Shown: in pieces, positions 26,030 to 34,753 of the stretch
Position numbering within the stretch: the stretch's first letter is position 1
How the letters are laid out: each line of letters starts with the position of its first letter
NCBI GenBank assembly: GCA_003164335.1
Contig: PLTF01000060.1
Location: forward strand, 1-64,000
Direction of reading: 5' to 3'
From: Fibrobacterota bacterium
GTDB lineage: Bacteria; Fibrobacterota; Chitinivibrionia; Chitinivibrionales; Chitinispirillaceae
DNA length: 64,000 nt
Made by a program: the position numbers and the translations under genes
The notes under the pieces: generated by a model
Databases searched by the model: none
What the model was told of the DNA's origin: nothing
The model's input: only the letters and a program-made list of their open reading frames with translations

Positions 26030-26709
26030 ACAATCTCCTTACGCCATACCTGGTCCGGGCAAAAGAGTGCTACGAATTAAAAGAACTTGAAAGGCTCGGG
26101 CTCACTCCGGATCTTGATCAGCGGGAGCTCATCCTGACCTACATCTGCCTCCTGCTGAAATGGAACGAGGCTGCCGGACTCATTTCCAAAGGGGATGAAA
26201 AGATTCTCTTTCTCCGGCATTTCTGCGACTCCCTGCAGCCGCTTCTGCTTTTCGGGTTCAAGAAAAACGCAACGCTCCTTGATATCGGCGCTGGAGGCGG
26301 GTTCCCCTCGATCCCTATCCGCATCTTTCGACCGGACCTGAAAATGGTACTTGCAGAGTCGATAGGGAAAAAAGCAGCTTTTCTTAGTGAGGTAAAAAAG
26401 GAACTTCATTTCGATAATATTACTATTTTCAATGGCCGGGTCGAAAAGATGGACCGTCCTGAACCCCGATTTGACTATGTCATCAGCCGGGGGGTCGGTA
26501 CCCTTGAGGCATTTTCTGAAATAGGTAAGAAATTCCTGGCCGAAGATGGCCACCTGTACACCTTCAAATCCAAAAACTTTTCAGCGGAGCTTGAATCCAT
26601 TACCGTTAATAAGGAAAAGGCCGGAATAAAAATCAGTGAAATAGCGGAATATGACCTTGGGAATCAGATTCTCGGCCTTAACCTCGTTTCGCTGGAGTTC
26701 TGGCGATAG
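26026..26709 (+). CDS. rsmG: 16S rRNA (guanine527-N7)-methyltransferase RsmG (GidB)
   Basis: A 227-residue methyltransferase. The SAM-binding motif is LLDIGAGGGFPSIPIRIFRP near residue 84, followed by the acceptor-strand ESIGKKAAFL and the later DYVISRGVGTLEAF. It methylates G527 in the 530 loop of 16S rRNA. The mnmG-rsmG-parA-parB order is among the most conserved near bacterial origins. Its start overlaps the mnmG stop by ATGA, indicating translational coupling. Confidence 0.96.
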   Translation: MNNLLTPYLVRAKECYELKELERLGLTPDLDQRELILTYICLLLKWNEAAGLISKGDEKILFLRHFCDSLQPLLLFGFKKNATLLDIGAGGGFPSIPIRIFRPDLKMVLAESIGKKAAFLSEVKKELHFDNITIFNGRVEKMDRPEPRFDYVISRGVGTLEAFSEIGKKFLAEDGHLYTFKSKNFSAELESITVNKEKAGIKISEIAEYDLGNQILGLNLVSLEFWR

Positions 26710-26778
26710 CTCACCAAATACATCACCTGATATCTCTTACCATGCTGATTCACAATAAGTTACGAATAGTACACCTAT

Positions 26779-26787
26779 TGTGGATAA
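26779..26787 (-). promoter_or_regulatory. DnaA box, perfect consensus, upstream of parA
   Basis: TGTGGATAA is the exact inverse DnaA 9-mer, 27 bases before the parA start. AATAAGTTA, matching the context of the other boxes, lies about 25 bases further upstream. It may link DnaA to parAB expression or belong to a dispersed origin. Confidence 0.7.
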
Positions 26788-26813
26788 CCGGTTAATAAAA
26801 GATGAGGACCTAA

Positions 26814-27596
26814 GTGGGCAAAGTAATTGCGGTCTGCAATCAGAAGGGTGGGGTCGGAAAAACTACCACGGCAATTAACCTTGCCGCCTGTCTGGCTGCC
26901 GCCGAAAAAAAAACACTCATCATCGATATGGACCCGCAGGCCAATACTACCATCGGCCTCGGCATCGACAAGGACGAGCCGGAATCGACAATCTACGATG
27001 TCCTGACCCATCACCTCAAGGGTGACAGCGCGGTAACGCTGAACGACATAATCTTTTCCTGCGACTCCATCCGCTTTCTCGATATCGCCCCGGCGGCCCC
27101 GGATCTGGCAGGAGCCGAGATCGAACTGGTTAATGTCATTGCGCGCGAGCGCCAGTTGGACCAGGCTCTCGAAGCGGTCAGAGGGAACTATGAGTATCTC
27201 ATTATCGATGCGCCGCCGTCCCTCGGACTCCTTACCATCAATACCCTTACCGCTGCAGATTCGGTTCTCATCCCGATTCAATGCGAATACTATGCGCTTG
27301 AAGGTTTGGCGGAGCTCCTCAACACCATCCGGCTTGTGCAGAAAAGTCTCAATAAGCGCCTTGTCATCGAAGGGGCACTCTTGACCATGTATGACAGCCG
27401 CCTCAACCTGTCCCGCCAGGTGGCCGAGGATGTCCGGTCGTATTTCCGGGGAAAGGTATTCAAGGCGGTTATTGCCCGGAATGTCAAGTTGAGCGAATCG
27501 CCCTCGTTTGGAAAGCCGATCATTCTTTATGACATCATGTCGTCCGGCGCGGAAAATTACTTAAATTTAGCCAAGGAAGTGATGGAGAATGGATAA
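26814..27596 (+). CDS. parA: chromosome-partitioning ATPase ParA (Soj)
   Basis: A 260-residue deviant Walker ATPase of the chromosomal Soj type. Residues 5-17 carry CNQKGGVGKTTTA with the signature lysine. Walker A' is IIDMDPQANTTIGLG, and Walker B is YLIIDAPPSLGLLT at about residue 125. It uses ATP-dependent nucleoid binding to move ParB-parS complexes. The start is GTG at 26814. The gene overlaps parB by 8 bases, and two parS sites lie within 5 kb upstream. Confidence 0.97.
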   Translation: MGKVIAVCNQKGGVGKTTTAINLAACLAAAEKKTLIIDMDPQANTTIGLGIDKDEPESTIYDVLTHHLKGDSAVTLNDIIFSCDSIRFLDIAPAAPDLAGAEIELVNVIARERQLDQALEAVRGNYEYLIIDAPPSLGLLTINTLTAADSVLIPIQCEYYALEGLAELLNTIRLVQKSLNKRLVIEGALLTMYDSRLNLSRQVAEDVRSYFRGKVFKAVIARNVKLSESPSFGKPIILYDIMSSGAENYLNLAKEVMENG

Positions 27597-28512
27597 AAAG
27601 GCTCAGCGACGGGTACTCGGGCGCGGTCTTGCCGCCCTGATACCCCTTGTCGAAGAGAACGAAGAGGCAACGGATCCCGGCGATCGGCAGGAGATCCTTG
27701 AGATCGACTGCAACGCGATAAAGCCCAATCCGGGCCAGCCTCGCTCCGATTTTAACGATGAGGAGATAAAAAACCTCGCCGACAGCATCAATATCCAGGG
27801 ACTCCTCCAGCCGATCCTGGTCCGCCGGAATGCCGGCGGAGACTACGAGATCGTGTCCGGGGAAAGGCGGTTCCGCGCTCTCCGGCGGCTCGGGAGGGAT
27901 ACGATTCCCTGTATTGTAAAGCAATCGATTTCCGACCGTGAAATGATGGAAATGGCCCTCGTTGAAAACATCCAGCGGGAAGACCTTAACGAAATAGAAA
28001 AAGCCGTCGCCTATCGCCGCCTCATCGGCGAATACTCCTACACGCACGAGGAGCTGTCGGCCCAGATGGGGAAGAGCCGGACCGCGGTAACCAATACCCT
28101 GCGTTTACTCACCCTGCCCGATGAAATACAGCAGATGGTGCGCAGGAATGAGCTTTCCATGGGTCACGCCCGCGCGCTTCTCGCCATAGAGGGAGACGAG
28201 CAGCGAATCGAACTTGCCCGGCGCATAACCGCCGAGGATCTTCCGGTTCGCGCAATTGAAAAGAAGGCGCAACTCGAAGCGGCGCCGAAAAAGCTGCGGA
28301 CTCCCAAACCTGCCCGGGCGAGCGACCTTGACCCGATAGTTGCCGATGCGGTGAGTCGCCTTCAATATCGGCTCGGTACGGCGGTTGCCCTGAAAACCGG
28401 CAGGGGGCAGCATGGTACCATTGTCATCGAGTACTATTCCGATCACGATCTCACCAGATTATTCGATCTTCTCCTGCCGGCATCGCCGCCCGCTGTTTCC
28501 GAAAATGGATAG
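27589..28512 (+). CDS. parB: chromosome-partitioning protein ParB (Spo0J), a CTPase clamp
   Basis: A 307-residue protein with all ParB parts. These are the N-terminal Arg-rich ParA-activating segment (RRVLGRGLAALIP), the CTP-binding NTD with SGERRFRALRRLG (GERR motif) and ENIQREDLNEIEKA, a central helix-turn-helix (THEELSAQMGKSRTAVTNTL), and a C-terminal dimerisation domain. It should load at the parS sites at 22635 and 24075. It overlaps parA by 8 bases and the M23 peptidase by 8 bases, so the three are probably co-translated. Confidence 0.97.
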   Translation: MDKKAQRRVLGRGLAALIPLVEENEEATDPGDRQEILEIDCNAIKPNPGQPRSDFNDEEIKNLADSINIQGLLQPILVRRNAGGDYEIVSGERRFRALRRLGRDTIPCIVKQSISDREMMEMALVENIQREDLNEIEKAVAYRRLIGEYSYTHEELSAQMGKSRTAVTNTLRLLTLPDEIQQMVRRNELSMGHARALLAIEGDEQRIELARRITAEDLPVRAIEKKAQLEAAPKKLRTPKPARASDLDPIVADAVSRLQYRLGTAVALKTGRGQHGTIVIEYYSDHDLTRLFDLLLPASPPAVSENG

Positions 28513-29296
28513 GAAAGATCGCAGCTATACCCTTCTCCTGATTCCCGGCCATAACAACGGGAAAACCATTTCCGTCCATTGTTCGCATTTTGCGCTTGTA
28601 GCAGGTGTCATTACCGGTGCATTGGTCCTTGTAATGGCAGGTTTTGCAACGGTGACCTCATTCGATTCGGTCCGCAAGGCGCGTGCTCTCGCCGAACTGA
28701 GAAGCGCCAACGAGATGCTGGTAAAGGAAAACGCCCGGGTAAGCGACCTGAGCCTCAAAATAGGGAAACTTGACACACTTGCCGCCTACCTGCAGGGCCT
28801 TGCCGAAATCAATCCGTCGTCGCCGAAGCCGCGGGCTGCCGATATCGTCTTCCCGGGAAGCAACGGCGTCGATGCCGATAACGCCGCCGGCATAGAAGAT
28901 TCGATGCCCTCAACGGCGCCGGTTCGCGGCTGGGTAACGCAGAAATTTTCCATTGACACTGTACGACGCGGCGGTGCACACCCCGGCATCGATATTGCCG
29001 CGGACGAGGGCACGCCGATTGTCGCAGCGGCCCCGGGCCGGGTCAGCGATGTCACCTTGGACCGGTTTTACGGGAACCTGGTGACCATCGATCACGGGAA
29101 CGGCTACGTCACCCGATATGGTCATTGTCTCAAAATATTTGTTGTAAAGGGGCAGCGGGTCACTCGCGGTCAGAGGATTGCGCAAGTCGGGAGTACCGGC
29201 TATTCATCGGCGCCGCACCTCCATTACGAAGTAATTAAGAACGGCAAGAATATCAATCCGCTCGGGTTCATTGTGGCCGGAAAAAATAACCCCTGA
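28505..29296 (+). CDS. membrane-anchored M23 peptidase (LytM domain)
   Basis: A 263-residue protein from the ATG at 28505, which overlaps the parB stop by 8 bases; the open frame extends upstream inside parB but that part is a shadow. It has one transmembrane segment at about residues 20-42, a coiled-coil at about 55-95, and a C-terminal M23 domain. The zinc ligands are seen as HPGIDIAADEGTP and the HLHYEV motif near residue 238. It is predicted to cleave peptidoglycan cross-links, or to regulate amidases if degenerate, but the key residues are present. Next to a bactofilin gene it resembles shape-determining M23-bactofilin pairs. Confidence 0.93.
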   Translation: MDRKDRSYTLLLIPGHNNGKTISVHCSHFALVAGVITGALVLVMAGFATVTSFDSVRKARALAELRSANEMLVKENARVSDLSLKIGKLDTLAAYLQGLAEINPSSPKPRAADIVFPGSNGVDADNAAGIEDSMPSTAPVRGWVTQKFSIDTVRRGGAHPGIDIAADEGTPIVAAAPGRVSDVTLDRFYGNLVTIDHGNGYVTRYGHCLKIFVVKGQRVTRGQRIAQVGSTGYSSAPHLHYEVIKNGKNINPLGFIVAGKNNP

Positions 29297-29308
29297 AAGG
29301 AGTCGATT

Positions 29309-29656
29309 GTGGAGAAGAACAAAGATAAAGGACTGGGGACGATGATCGGCGAAGGTGCGGTGTTCGAAGGGACAATTTCCGTTCCGCACGGCATGAGGAT
29401 CGACGGCACGTTCAGGGGAAAAATCGACACGAAGGAGATGCTCACCATCGGCACGACGGGCGTTGTCGAGGCCGATATCAGGGCCCGATCCCTGAGCCTC
29501 GGCGGGAAGCTGACCGGCAATATCGTCGCCGAGCATCGGGTCGAACTGGAAGCGAACGCTTCCCATATCGGCAATCTGCAGACCAAGGAGCTTATCATCA
29601 ACCAGGGCGCCTTTTTCAACGGACGCTGCTCCATGGGAGACAACCCCGCGACCTGA
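29309..29656 (+). CDS. bactofilin
   Basis: A 115-residue bactofilin (DUF583/CcmA-like). The protein is almost all short beta strands with regular hydrophobic-glycine spacing, for example TISVPHGMRIDGTFRGKIDT and SLSLGGKLTGNIVAEHRVEL. This is typical of the right-handed beta-helix that polymerises into cytoskeletal filaments without nucleotide. The start is GTG with an AAGGAG site. It lies 12 bases after an M23 peptidase gene and just downstream of parAB. Bactofilins are known to scaffold M23 enzymes in curved cells and to position ParABS in Myxococcus. Confidence 0.94.
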   Translation: MEKNKDKGLGTMIGEGAVFEGTISVPHGMRIDGTFRGKIDTKEMLTIGTTGVVEADIRARSLSLGGKLTGNIVAEHRVELEANASHIGNLQTKELIINQGAFFNGRCSMGDNPAT

Positions 29657-29706
29657 GGCGGGTCGGGGTGGATTCCGGAATCTATTTTAAAGAAACCTTT
29701 AAAATA

Positions 29707-29794
29707 CCGTTCATGGTTCGACAGGCTCACCACGAACGGCATATTTCTTCAATATAAGGGGTTACCGTTCGTCCTGAGCTTGTCGAAGGACGAA
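29707..29794. repeat. dispersed two-hairpin palindromic repeat, copy 2
   Basis: Hairpin one has the arms CCGTTCATGGT and ACCACGAACGG. Hairpin two has perfect arms TTCGTCCT and AGGACGAA around GAGCTTGTCGA. The flanks (a TTTAAAAT-like left side and CAATTTTTAGAGG on the right) are degraded forms of the 16-bp terminal inverted repeats of the copy at 52994-53122. Confidence 0.82.
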
Positions 29795-29867
29795 TAAAGC
29801 AATTTTTAGAGGCGACCTTAATAAAATCTAAGGACGGGAACGGACCCTACGGCAGGAAGCGAACCTC

Positions 29868-30530
29868 ATGGCGCTGACACTTGCAAACCGGATCACCTTT
29901 GTACGCCTGTTCTGCATACCCTTTTTCGTTCTGCTTCTCCTCTATTACGATTGGGGCGTCCGCCACGGCGAGGCGAATGACGTCCTGCGCATTGCCGCAT
30001 CCATTCTTTTTATCGTCACCTTTCTCTCCGATGCCCTCGACGGATATGTTGCCCGTACGCGCAATGAAATAACGCACCTCGGCACGATCATCGATCCGCT
30101 GGCCGACAAGGCCCTTCTGCTCTCCTCACTCATCCTTCTTTCCCGCGCCTCGCCCTATTCCTACCAGGTGCATCTGCCGATCTGGTTCGTATGGCTCGTC
30201 ATTTCCCGCGACTGCATGCTGGTTATCGGCGCCGTTCTTATCCATGTTACGGTGGGGGCGGTAACGGTCAGGCCGCGGATCTCAGGAAAGCTCACCACCT
30301 TTTTCCAGACCCTCCTCATTGTCTGGATCCTTACCAATTTACACGAGCGTCATTTTCCCTGGCTTTTAGCCACGGCGGCATTCCTGACGCTTGTCTCCGG
30401 GACGCAGTATTTTATCGACGGCGTCAGGCAATTTGAGAAGAAGCGGCACGGGGAGATAAAAAGCATTCAGGCAGTTTTGGTGGGGGAAGGAGCTAAGCTT
30501 AAATCAAAAGCCTTTGGTGGGGAAACATAG
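29868..30530 (+). CDS. pgsA: CDP-diacylglycerol-glycerol-3-phosphate 3-phosphatidyltransferase
   Basis: A 220-residue multi-pass membrane protein. It carries the CDP-alcohol phosphotransferase signature SDALDGYVAR followed by GTIIDPLADK, that is D(x2)DG(x2)AR(x8-9)G(x3)D(x3)D, at about residues 56-83. The reaction commits CDP-diacylglycerol to phosphatidylglycerol synthesis. The sequence start ALTLANRITFVRLFCIP is also typical of PgsA. An alternative family member such as PssA is less likely given that start. The stop codon lies inside the loop of a strong hairpin. Confidence 0.9.
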   Translation: MALTLANRITFVRLFCIPFFVLLLLYYDWGVRHGEANDVLRIAASILFIVTFLSDALDGYVARTRNEITHLGTIIDPLADKALLLSSLILLSRASPYSYQVHLPIWFVWLVISRDCMLVIGAVLIHVTVGAVTVRPRISGKLTTFFQTLLIVWILTNLHERHFPWLLATAAFLTLVSGTQYFIDGVRQFEKKRHGEIKSIQAVLVGEGAKLKSKAFGGET

Positions 30531-30554
30531 CTACGCAGGTTTCCCCGCCAGAGG
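30511..30554. terminator. strong bidirectional hairpin at the pgsA 3' end
   Basis: CCTTTGGTGGGGAAAC (30511-30526) pairs with GTTTCCCCGCCAGAGG (30539-30554) through 16 positions, two of them G-U or C-A type. The pgsA stop codon lies in the loop. On the minus strand a CTTTT run follows, so it may terminate the convergent YbhB-like gene as well. Confidence 0.65.
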
Positions 30555-30570
30555 CATGGGTATGTCTATG

Positions 30571-31128
30571 CTATTTCCTCTTATAAATCCCCACCAGCTC
30601 CCCCTGAGCAAGTATATGTCCCTTCATCGCTTTCTCTACCTCATGTTTCGTTTTCCCGGGTGGCAGGCCCAGGAGGGCATCGAGGGCATAGACCTTGAAA
30701 AAGTAGCGATGGGTTCCTCCCGGCGGGCAGGGGCCATTGTAGCCGATTTCCGGAAAGTCGTTTTTCCCCTGTTTTCCCTCGATGGGCAGGGTCTCGGTTT
30801 TTTTTACGCCTTCGGGCAATCCTTTACAGGTTGGCGGAAGGTCGTAGACGACCCAGTGAACCCACGTGCCGCGGGGCGCATCCGGGTCGTCGCAGATGAG
30901 GACGATGCTTTTTGCGAGGGCCGGCGGGTTGCTCCAGGCAAGAGGCGGAGAGCGGTCGGCGCCGTCGCAGGTATAGGCTTCCGGAATCGGCTGCATCTGC
31001 TTGAAAGCGGTGCTGGTGACGGTTAAGGCGATCATGGCGTGGGTCCCCAATTTCGGTTTCAGGGTATCCGTTTCGCTGTTGACAAGGGTAGCGAGGAACA
31101 AGAAAATCAAGAGCGCTGATTTCGGCAT
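30571..31128 (-). CDS. secreted YbhB/YbcL (PEBP/Raf kinase inhibitor-like) protein
   Basis: A 185-residue protein from the ATG at 31128, which has an AGGGGAG site; the frame extends 15 codons further without support. A signal peptide (SALLIFLFLATLVNS) is followed by a phosphatidylethanolamine-binding-protein fold. Signatures are YTCDGADRSPPLAWSNPP, the DPDAPRGTWVHWVVYDLPP block and GTHRYFFKVYALD. Bacterial family members bind small anionic ligands, but their physiological role is poorly known. It is convergent with pgsA. Confidence 0.9.
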   Translation of the reverse strand: MPKSALLIFLFLATLVNSETDTLKPKLGTHAMIALTVTSTAFKQMQPIPEAYTCDGADRSPPLAWSNPPALAKSIVLICDDPDAPRGTWVHWVVYDLPPTCKGLPEGVKKTETLPIEGKQGKNDFPEIGYNGPCPPGGTHRYFFKVYALDALLGLPPGKTKHEVEKAMKGHILAQGELVGIYKRK

Positions 31129-31188
31129 GTATTCTCCCCTTCGGGGCATCACCGAAAATATAGGTTTCCCCACCTGAGCGGTAACGGT

Positions 31189-32814
31189 TCAGGCATACAG
31201 CGAATAAGTTAATCGCGGAAAAATCGGCGCGCGCTCCTCAAGCGAGGCAACAAAACTCTCATCGAGACGATCGTTTTCAATGTCCTCATCGAGGCGCTGA
31301 AAATTGGCAATGTGCTCTTTTATCCGTCGCTCGGCATACGGTACCATGGTCCCGGTTTTCATGATAAAGGTCCAGTCGGAGGACTCAGCGAGAAGGAGCT
31401 CGCGGGCGAGCTGGTCGAGGCCTCGCTGCATGAGACCGCGGGCGCGGGGGTATCGCCCGGCGATAAGGGTCATCCTCTCTTCCATCCGGGAGAGGTGCCG
31501 GTGGACCCAGTCGTTGCTTTTGTCTATCCACATTCCTGAAAACCCGCCCTCTCCCCAGCTGGAAAAGAGCGGTGTTCCGGGCTGGTTTTCAGGGTATCGG
31601 GCAAGGTACTCCGAGGGGGTAACCGGGACCAGGGAATCCTGTTCGAAGGCGATCTTGCGAAAGAGAAAATTCAGCCACTCCGGCCCTTCGTACCACCAGT
31701 GGCCGAAGAGCTCGGCATCGTAGGGCGAAACGATGAGCGGCGGTCGGTCGATCATTCCGGATAGCGACCGCACCCGCTCGAGACGGTTACCGAGAAAGTT
31801 GTCCGCATGCACATCTGCGCGGTGAAGAGCAGCTCCCCGCCGGTAGGGCTCTTTATCCGGATTTTGCCGGTCGGTCACCCGGTAATATTTGATACCGGTC
31901 TGGACGCGGGCCTCGATCGGGTCGATATAGGGAAGGATGTATTCCAGTTCGCGCTCGAACCCGATGTCCCGGTAAAATTCACGGTAATCCGGATCGCCGG
32001 GATACCCTTCATCGGCGCTCCAGACCGCTTTTGACGACTCCTGGTCGCGGGCGAACGCTGCGACCGGAGTTTCCGTGCAGAGTATTGGCGCGTAGATCCC
32101 CCGCAAGGGCGCAGGGTCGGCATAGAGCAGCGCATGGGAATCGACGAAAAAATACCTGAGACCATGTCGGGCGAGAACTGTTTCAAGGCCGGGGTAGTAC
32201 CCGCACTCAGGGAGCCAGATGCCCCCGGGCTCCCTGCCGAAGAGCCGTGCATAGTCTTCCACCGCAACAGCAATCTGGGTTTCCACCGCCTTTTCATTGT
32301 GCTGCATGTTCGGCAGGAAAGCATGCGTTGCACTCGAGGTGATAATCTCGATAACGCCGAGATCCTGGAAATGCCTGAATGCGGCGATCAGGTCGCCGTG
32401 GAAGACTTCGGAATAGAGCTCATGAATGAAAAGAAACCGATCGCGATACATCCGTGCCGATGGTTCGAAGGCGAGCTCCTGCCGGCCGGTCCGGTCAACT
32501 TCCTTTCCGGCAAGTTCAATGAGCTTTTCAAGATGGCTTCGGTACCGCTGCTGGAGCAGCGGATCCGAAAACATGGCACAGAGAGTCGGGGAGAGAGAGA
32601 GGGTAAGCCGGAAAGGAACCCCGTCTTCGTGCAGCATTTTAAAATGGGAAAGGAGTGGAAGATAGGTTTCGGTGAGCGCCTCGAAGAGCCAGTTTTCTTC
32701 GAGCATGTAGGGGTGCTCGGGGTGGCGAACAAAGGGCAGATGAGCATGCAGGACAAGGCAAAGATATCCTTCAGGCTCGGTGCGGGGCGCCTTGTAATGC
32801 ACAGGAATGGTCAT
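31189..32814 (-). CDS. GH57-family 1,4-alpha-glucan branching enzyme
   Basis: A 541-residue GH57 enzyme. The N-terminal HAHLPFVRHPEHPYMLEENW motif is the first conserved region. The likely catalytic glutamate lies in GIWLPECGYYPG near residue 198, and the acid/base aspartate region is SPYDAELFGHWWYEGPEW near residue 355. A C-terminal helical domain of DUF1957 type follows. Members transfer alpha-1,4 glucan segments to make alpha-1,6 branches in glycogen-like polymers. It overlaps the DUF4912 gene by 4 bases, a recurrent pairing, and glgC is found 10 kb away. Confidence 0.92.
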   Translation of the reverse strand: MTIPVHYKAPRTEPEGYLCLVLHAHLPFVRHPEHPYMLEENWLFEALTETYLPLLSHFKMLHEDGVPFRLTLSLSPTLCAMFSDPLLQQRYRSHLEKLIELAGKEVDRTGRQELAFEPSARMYRDRFLFIHELYSEVFHGDLIAAFRHFQDLGVIEIITSSATHAFLPNMQHNEKAVETQIAVAVEDYARLFGREPGGIWLPECGYYPGLETVLARHGLRYFFVDSHALLYADPAPLRGIYAPILCTETPVAAFARDQESSKAVWSADEGYPGDPDYREFYRDIGFERELEYILPYIDPIEARVQTGIKYYRVTDRQNPDKEPYRRGAALHRADVHADNFLGNRLERVRSLSGMIDRPPLIVSPYDAELFGHWWYEGPEWLNFLFRKIAFEQDSLVPVTPSEYLARYPENQPGTPLFSSWGEGGFSGMWIDKSNDWVHRHLSRMEERMTLIAGRYPRARGLMQRGLDQLARELLLAESSDWTFIMKTGTMVPYAERRIKEHIANFQRLDEDIENDRLDESFVASLEERAPIFPRLTYSLYA

Positions 32815-33440
32815 ACGGCAGTAAGGCGGCGGCCTGTCGCAGGTTTCCCAAATGCAGAATGGGGGATACCGAGCATGCTGCTGCCCATAAGCACGGGCAG
32901 GTTTTCCCGGAGAAGCCCGGGCGCACCAATCTGCAGCAGGCTTCGTAACGAGGGATTGCGGACGGGCAGCAAGGCCGTCGCGGATTCGGCTCCCGGGCTC
33001 ACAACCGAATCCGATGAAGCCGGTGCCTCATGAATCGTTGCATCGGGAGTCCGGATTTCATTCGAGGCGCAGAGGGATATGAATCCGCCTGAAAATGTCG
33101 CAAAACCAAATTCGATGCGGTAGCGGCGCCCCTGCTGCGGCACCGGGATATACCGGGAATCTTCCCCCTCTTGCAGGAGGATATCGACAACCTCAAGGGG
33201 GGCTGGTGCAGAATCAGTCATGAAGAGTCTGAGAACGGGCCGGAAACCGCTTCCCTCCCTGCCGGCAGCCTGCATACCGGCATGGAGGGTTTCGGGCGAA
33301 CACTCCCAGAAGACAAAAAACTCTCCGGGATTCCGAATCAGAACGCGGAGATACGTGTCGTTGTAAGCAGCCGGAAGGCCGTGTTTGCGGGGAACCCGGG
33401 AGAGAACATCAGGTTTTGTTTGCAAATTCAAGGTAGCCAT
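32811..33440 (-). CDS. DUF4912 domain protein
   Basis: A 209-residue protein. The central segment YLRVLIRNPGEFFVFWECS (residues 29-47) is the DUF4912 core, a beta-rich motif with aromatic residues (FFVFWE). The GERYRIEFGF-like GRRYRIEFGFA follows. The C-terminal third is Ala/Pro/Ser-rich. DUF4912 proteins are repeatedly encoded beside GH57 glucan enzymes, and a carbohydrate-binding or accessory role has been presumed. Here the gene overlaps the GH57 start by 4 bases, indicating coupling. Confidence 0.82.
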   Translation of the reverse strand: MATLNLQTKPDVLSRVPRKHGLPAAYNDTYLRVLIRNPGEFFVFWECSPETLHAGMQAAGREGSGFRPVLRLFMTDSAPAPLEVVDILLQEGEDSRYIPVPQQGRRYRIEFGFATFSGGFISLCASNEIRTPDATIHEAPASSDSVVSPGAESATALLPVRNPSLRSLLQIGAPGLLRENLPVLMGSSMLGIPHSAFGKPATGRRLTAV

Positions 33441-33510
33441 GGCTTGTCCGGAATGCCGCGTAAATGGGTTGGCTATCGTTCACCGGGCCGTCCGGCTTTC
33501 CCTCGAATGC

Positions 33511-34743
33511 CTAATAATGGACCCCGGTATTTTGCGACCACTGACGACCGCCATCAAGACCGACCGAAAATTGCACAAAATTTTCTTGGTATCCGCTGAA
33601 ATGGGAGTCGCTCCGTCTTCCAAACTCGGCGTCGAGATCAAGGAGACCCCCGCCGTGCAAAAGAGGAATACCGAGTCCGAGAGTAAATGCCGATTCCGAA
33701 GAAGTTCCGTCCGGTAATTGACTGTACCGAATACCCGCACGATACTGCATGATCTGCCAATACTGGGGCATCAGCATGGTCGGAGCCGGGATGAACTGCG
33801 CTCCTGCGGCAACCGAGATCGTATTGTGGACCGTGTAGGAACTCGTCGAATCGATATTGTTCGGCAGTTCGTAAGAATACTGGCTCCAGAAGGTCATGTC
33901 CGAGGAGGCGGCAAGAAGCCATTTGGGAGAGGGTATATACGAAACTCCCACTGAGAACGATGACGGCAGCCTGAGGACAAATCCTCGTGAAGCGTTATTC
34001 TGGAAAATAGAATCCACTGAATCAACAATTCCTGTCTGGCTGAACTTCGCGGTTCCAGGGGGCCCGTTGAATACAAGCTCCCCATTCAATCCGAAAACGA
34101 ACTTCCGGACAGGGATAAGAATTCCCGCCCTCATAGCGTTCGCGCCTGCAGAATACTTGCTGGTATCGACAAGGGGAAAGCCGCCCGTCGGATCGTTGGA
34201 GGAAAACCGATTGAGGGTGTAACTTGAATAGACGAGTCTCTCATAACTGAGCCCTACAAACATGAGGCGGCTGATTGCATGTCCCCAGCCAAGCTGCCAG
34301 GCCTTGATACCTCCGACACTGGCGAGGCGACTGGTATCCGATGCACCGGTGATGCTGGTCTGGGAAAAATCGGTTGAGCTCCGCTGATCAAAGGAGAAGC
34401 CGAACGTCCCGAGCGTTGGAACCGGCACCTCAAAGGAGAGCAGCCGCGGCAGCGCGGAATAGAGGAAGTCGTTTGACCCCTTATCGCTGATTTGTACCAG
34501 ATTGAGCGAAGCGACCCCGGAAAAAACCGCCCGGGTGGTTGCGCCGATATTCGCAATGTTGTCGCTCATGCCGAAATAATCATTCTGGACACCCGTTCCG
34601 GCGCCCTCCATACCAAGCGAGGTTCCGGTCGAATGAGCCAGGGGTAATCCGCCGGGGTATTCCACCGAGAGTATCGATTGGGCGCTCACGGAACCGAAGA
34701 GGAAAAGCGCAACGATCGCGGTTCCGGATAGTTTATTATTCAT
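33511..34743 (-). CDS. outer-membrane beta-barrel-type protein with signal peptide
   Basis: A 410-residue protein. The N-terminal signal peptide (GTAIVALFLFGSVSAQS, cleavage near residue 22) is followed by alternating polar/hydrophobic, aromatic-ended strands throughout, such as FGLNGELVFNG, WLLAASSDMTFWSQYSYEL and GLGIPLLHGGGLLDLDAEFG. The SVEYPGGLPLAHSTGTSLGM start resembles conserved FadL/PorV-style barrel proteins seen widely in the FCB group. No specific family is certain. It lies 10 bases downstream of a lipoprotein gene, so the two probably act together at the outer membrane. Confidence 0.65.
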   Translation of the reverse strand: MNNKLSGTAIVALFLFGSVSAQSILSVEYPGGLPLAHSTGTSLGMEGAGTGVQNDYFGMSDNIANIGATTRAVFSGVASLNLVQISDKGSNDFLYSALPRLLSFEVPVPTLGTFGFSFDQRSSTDFSQTSITGASDTSRLASVGGIKAWQLGWGHAISRLMFVGLSYERLVYSSYTLNRFSSNDPTGGFPLVDTSKYSAGANAMRAGILIPVRKFVFGLNGELVFNGPPGTAKFSQTGIVDSVDSIFQNNASRGFVLRLPSSFSVGVSYIPSPKWLLAASSDMTFWSQYSYELPNNIDSTSSYTVHNTISVAAGAQFIPAPTMLMPQYWQIMQYRAGIRYSQLPDGTSSESAFTLGLGIPLLHGGGLLDLDAEFGRRSDSHFSGYQENFVQFSVGLDGGRQWSQNTGVHY

Positions 34744-34753
34744 AATCTTTCCA

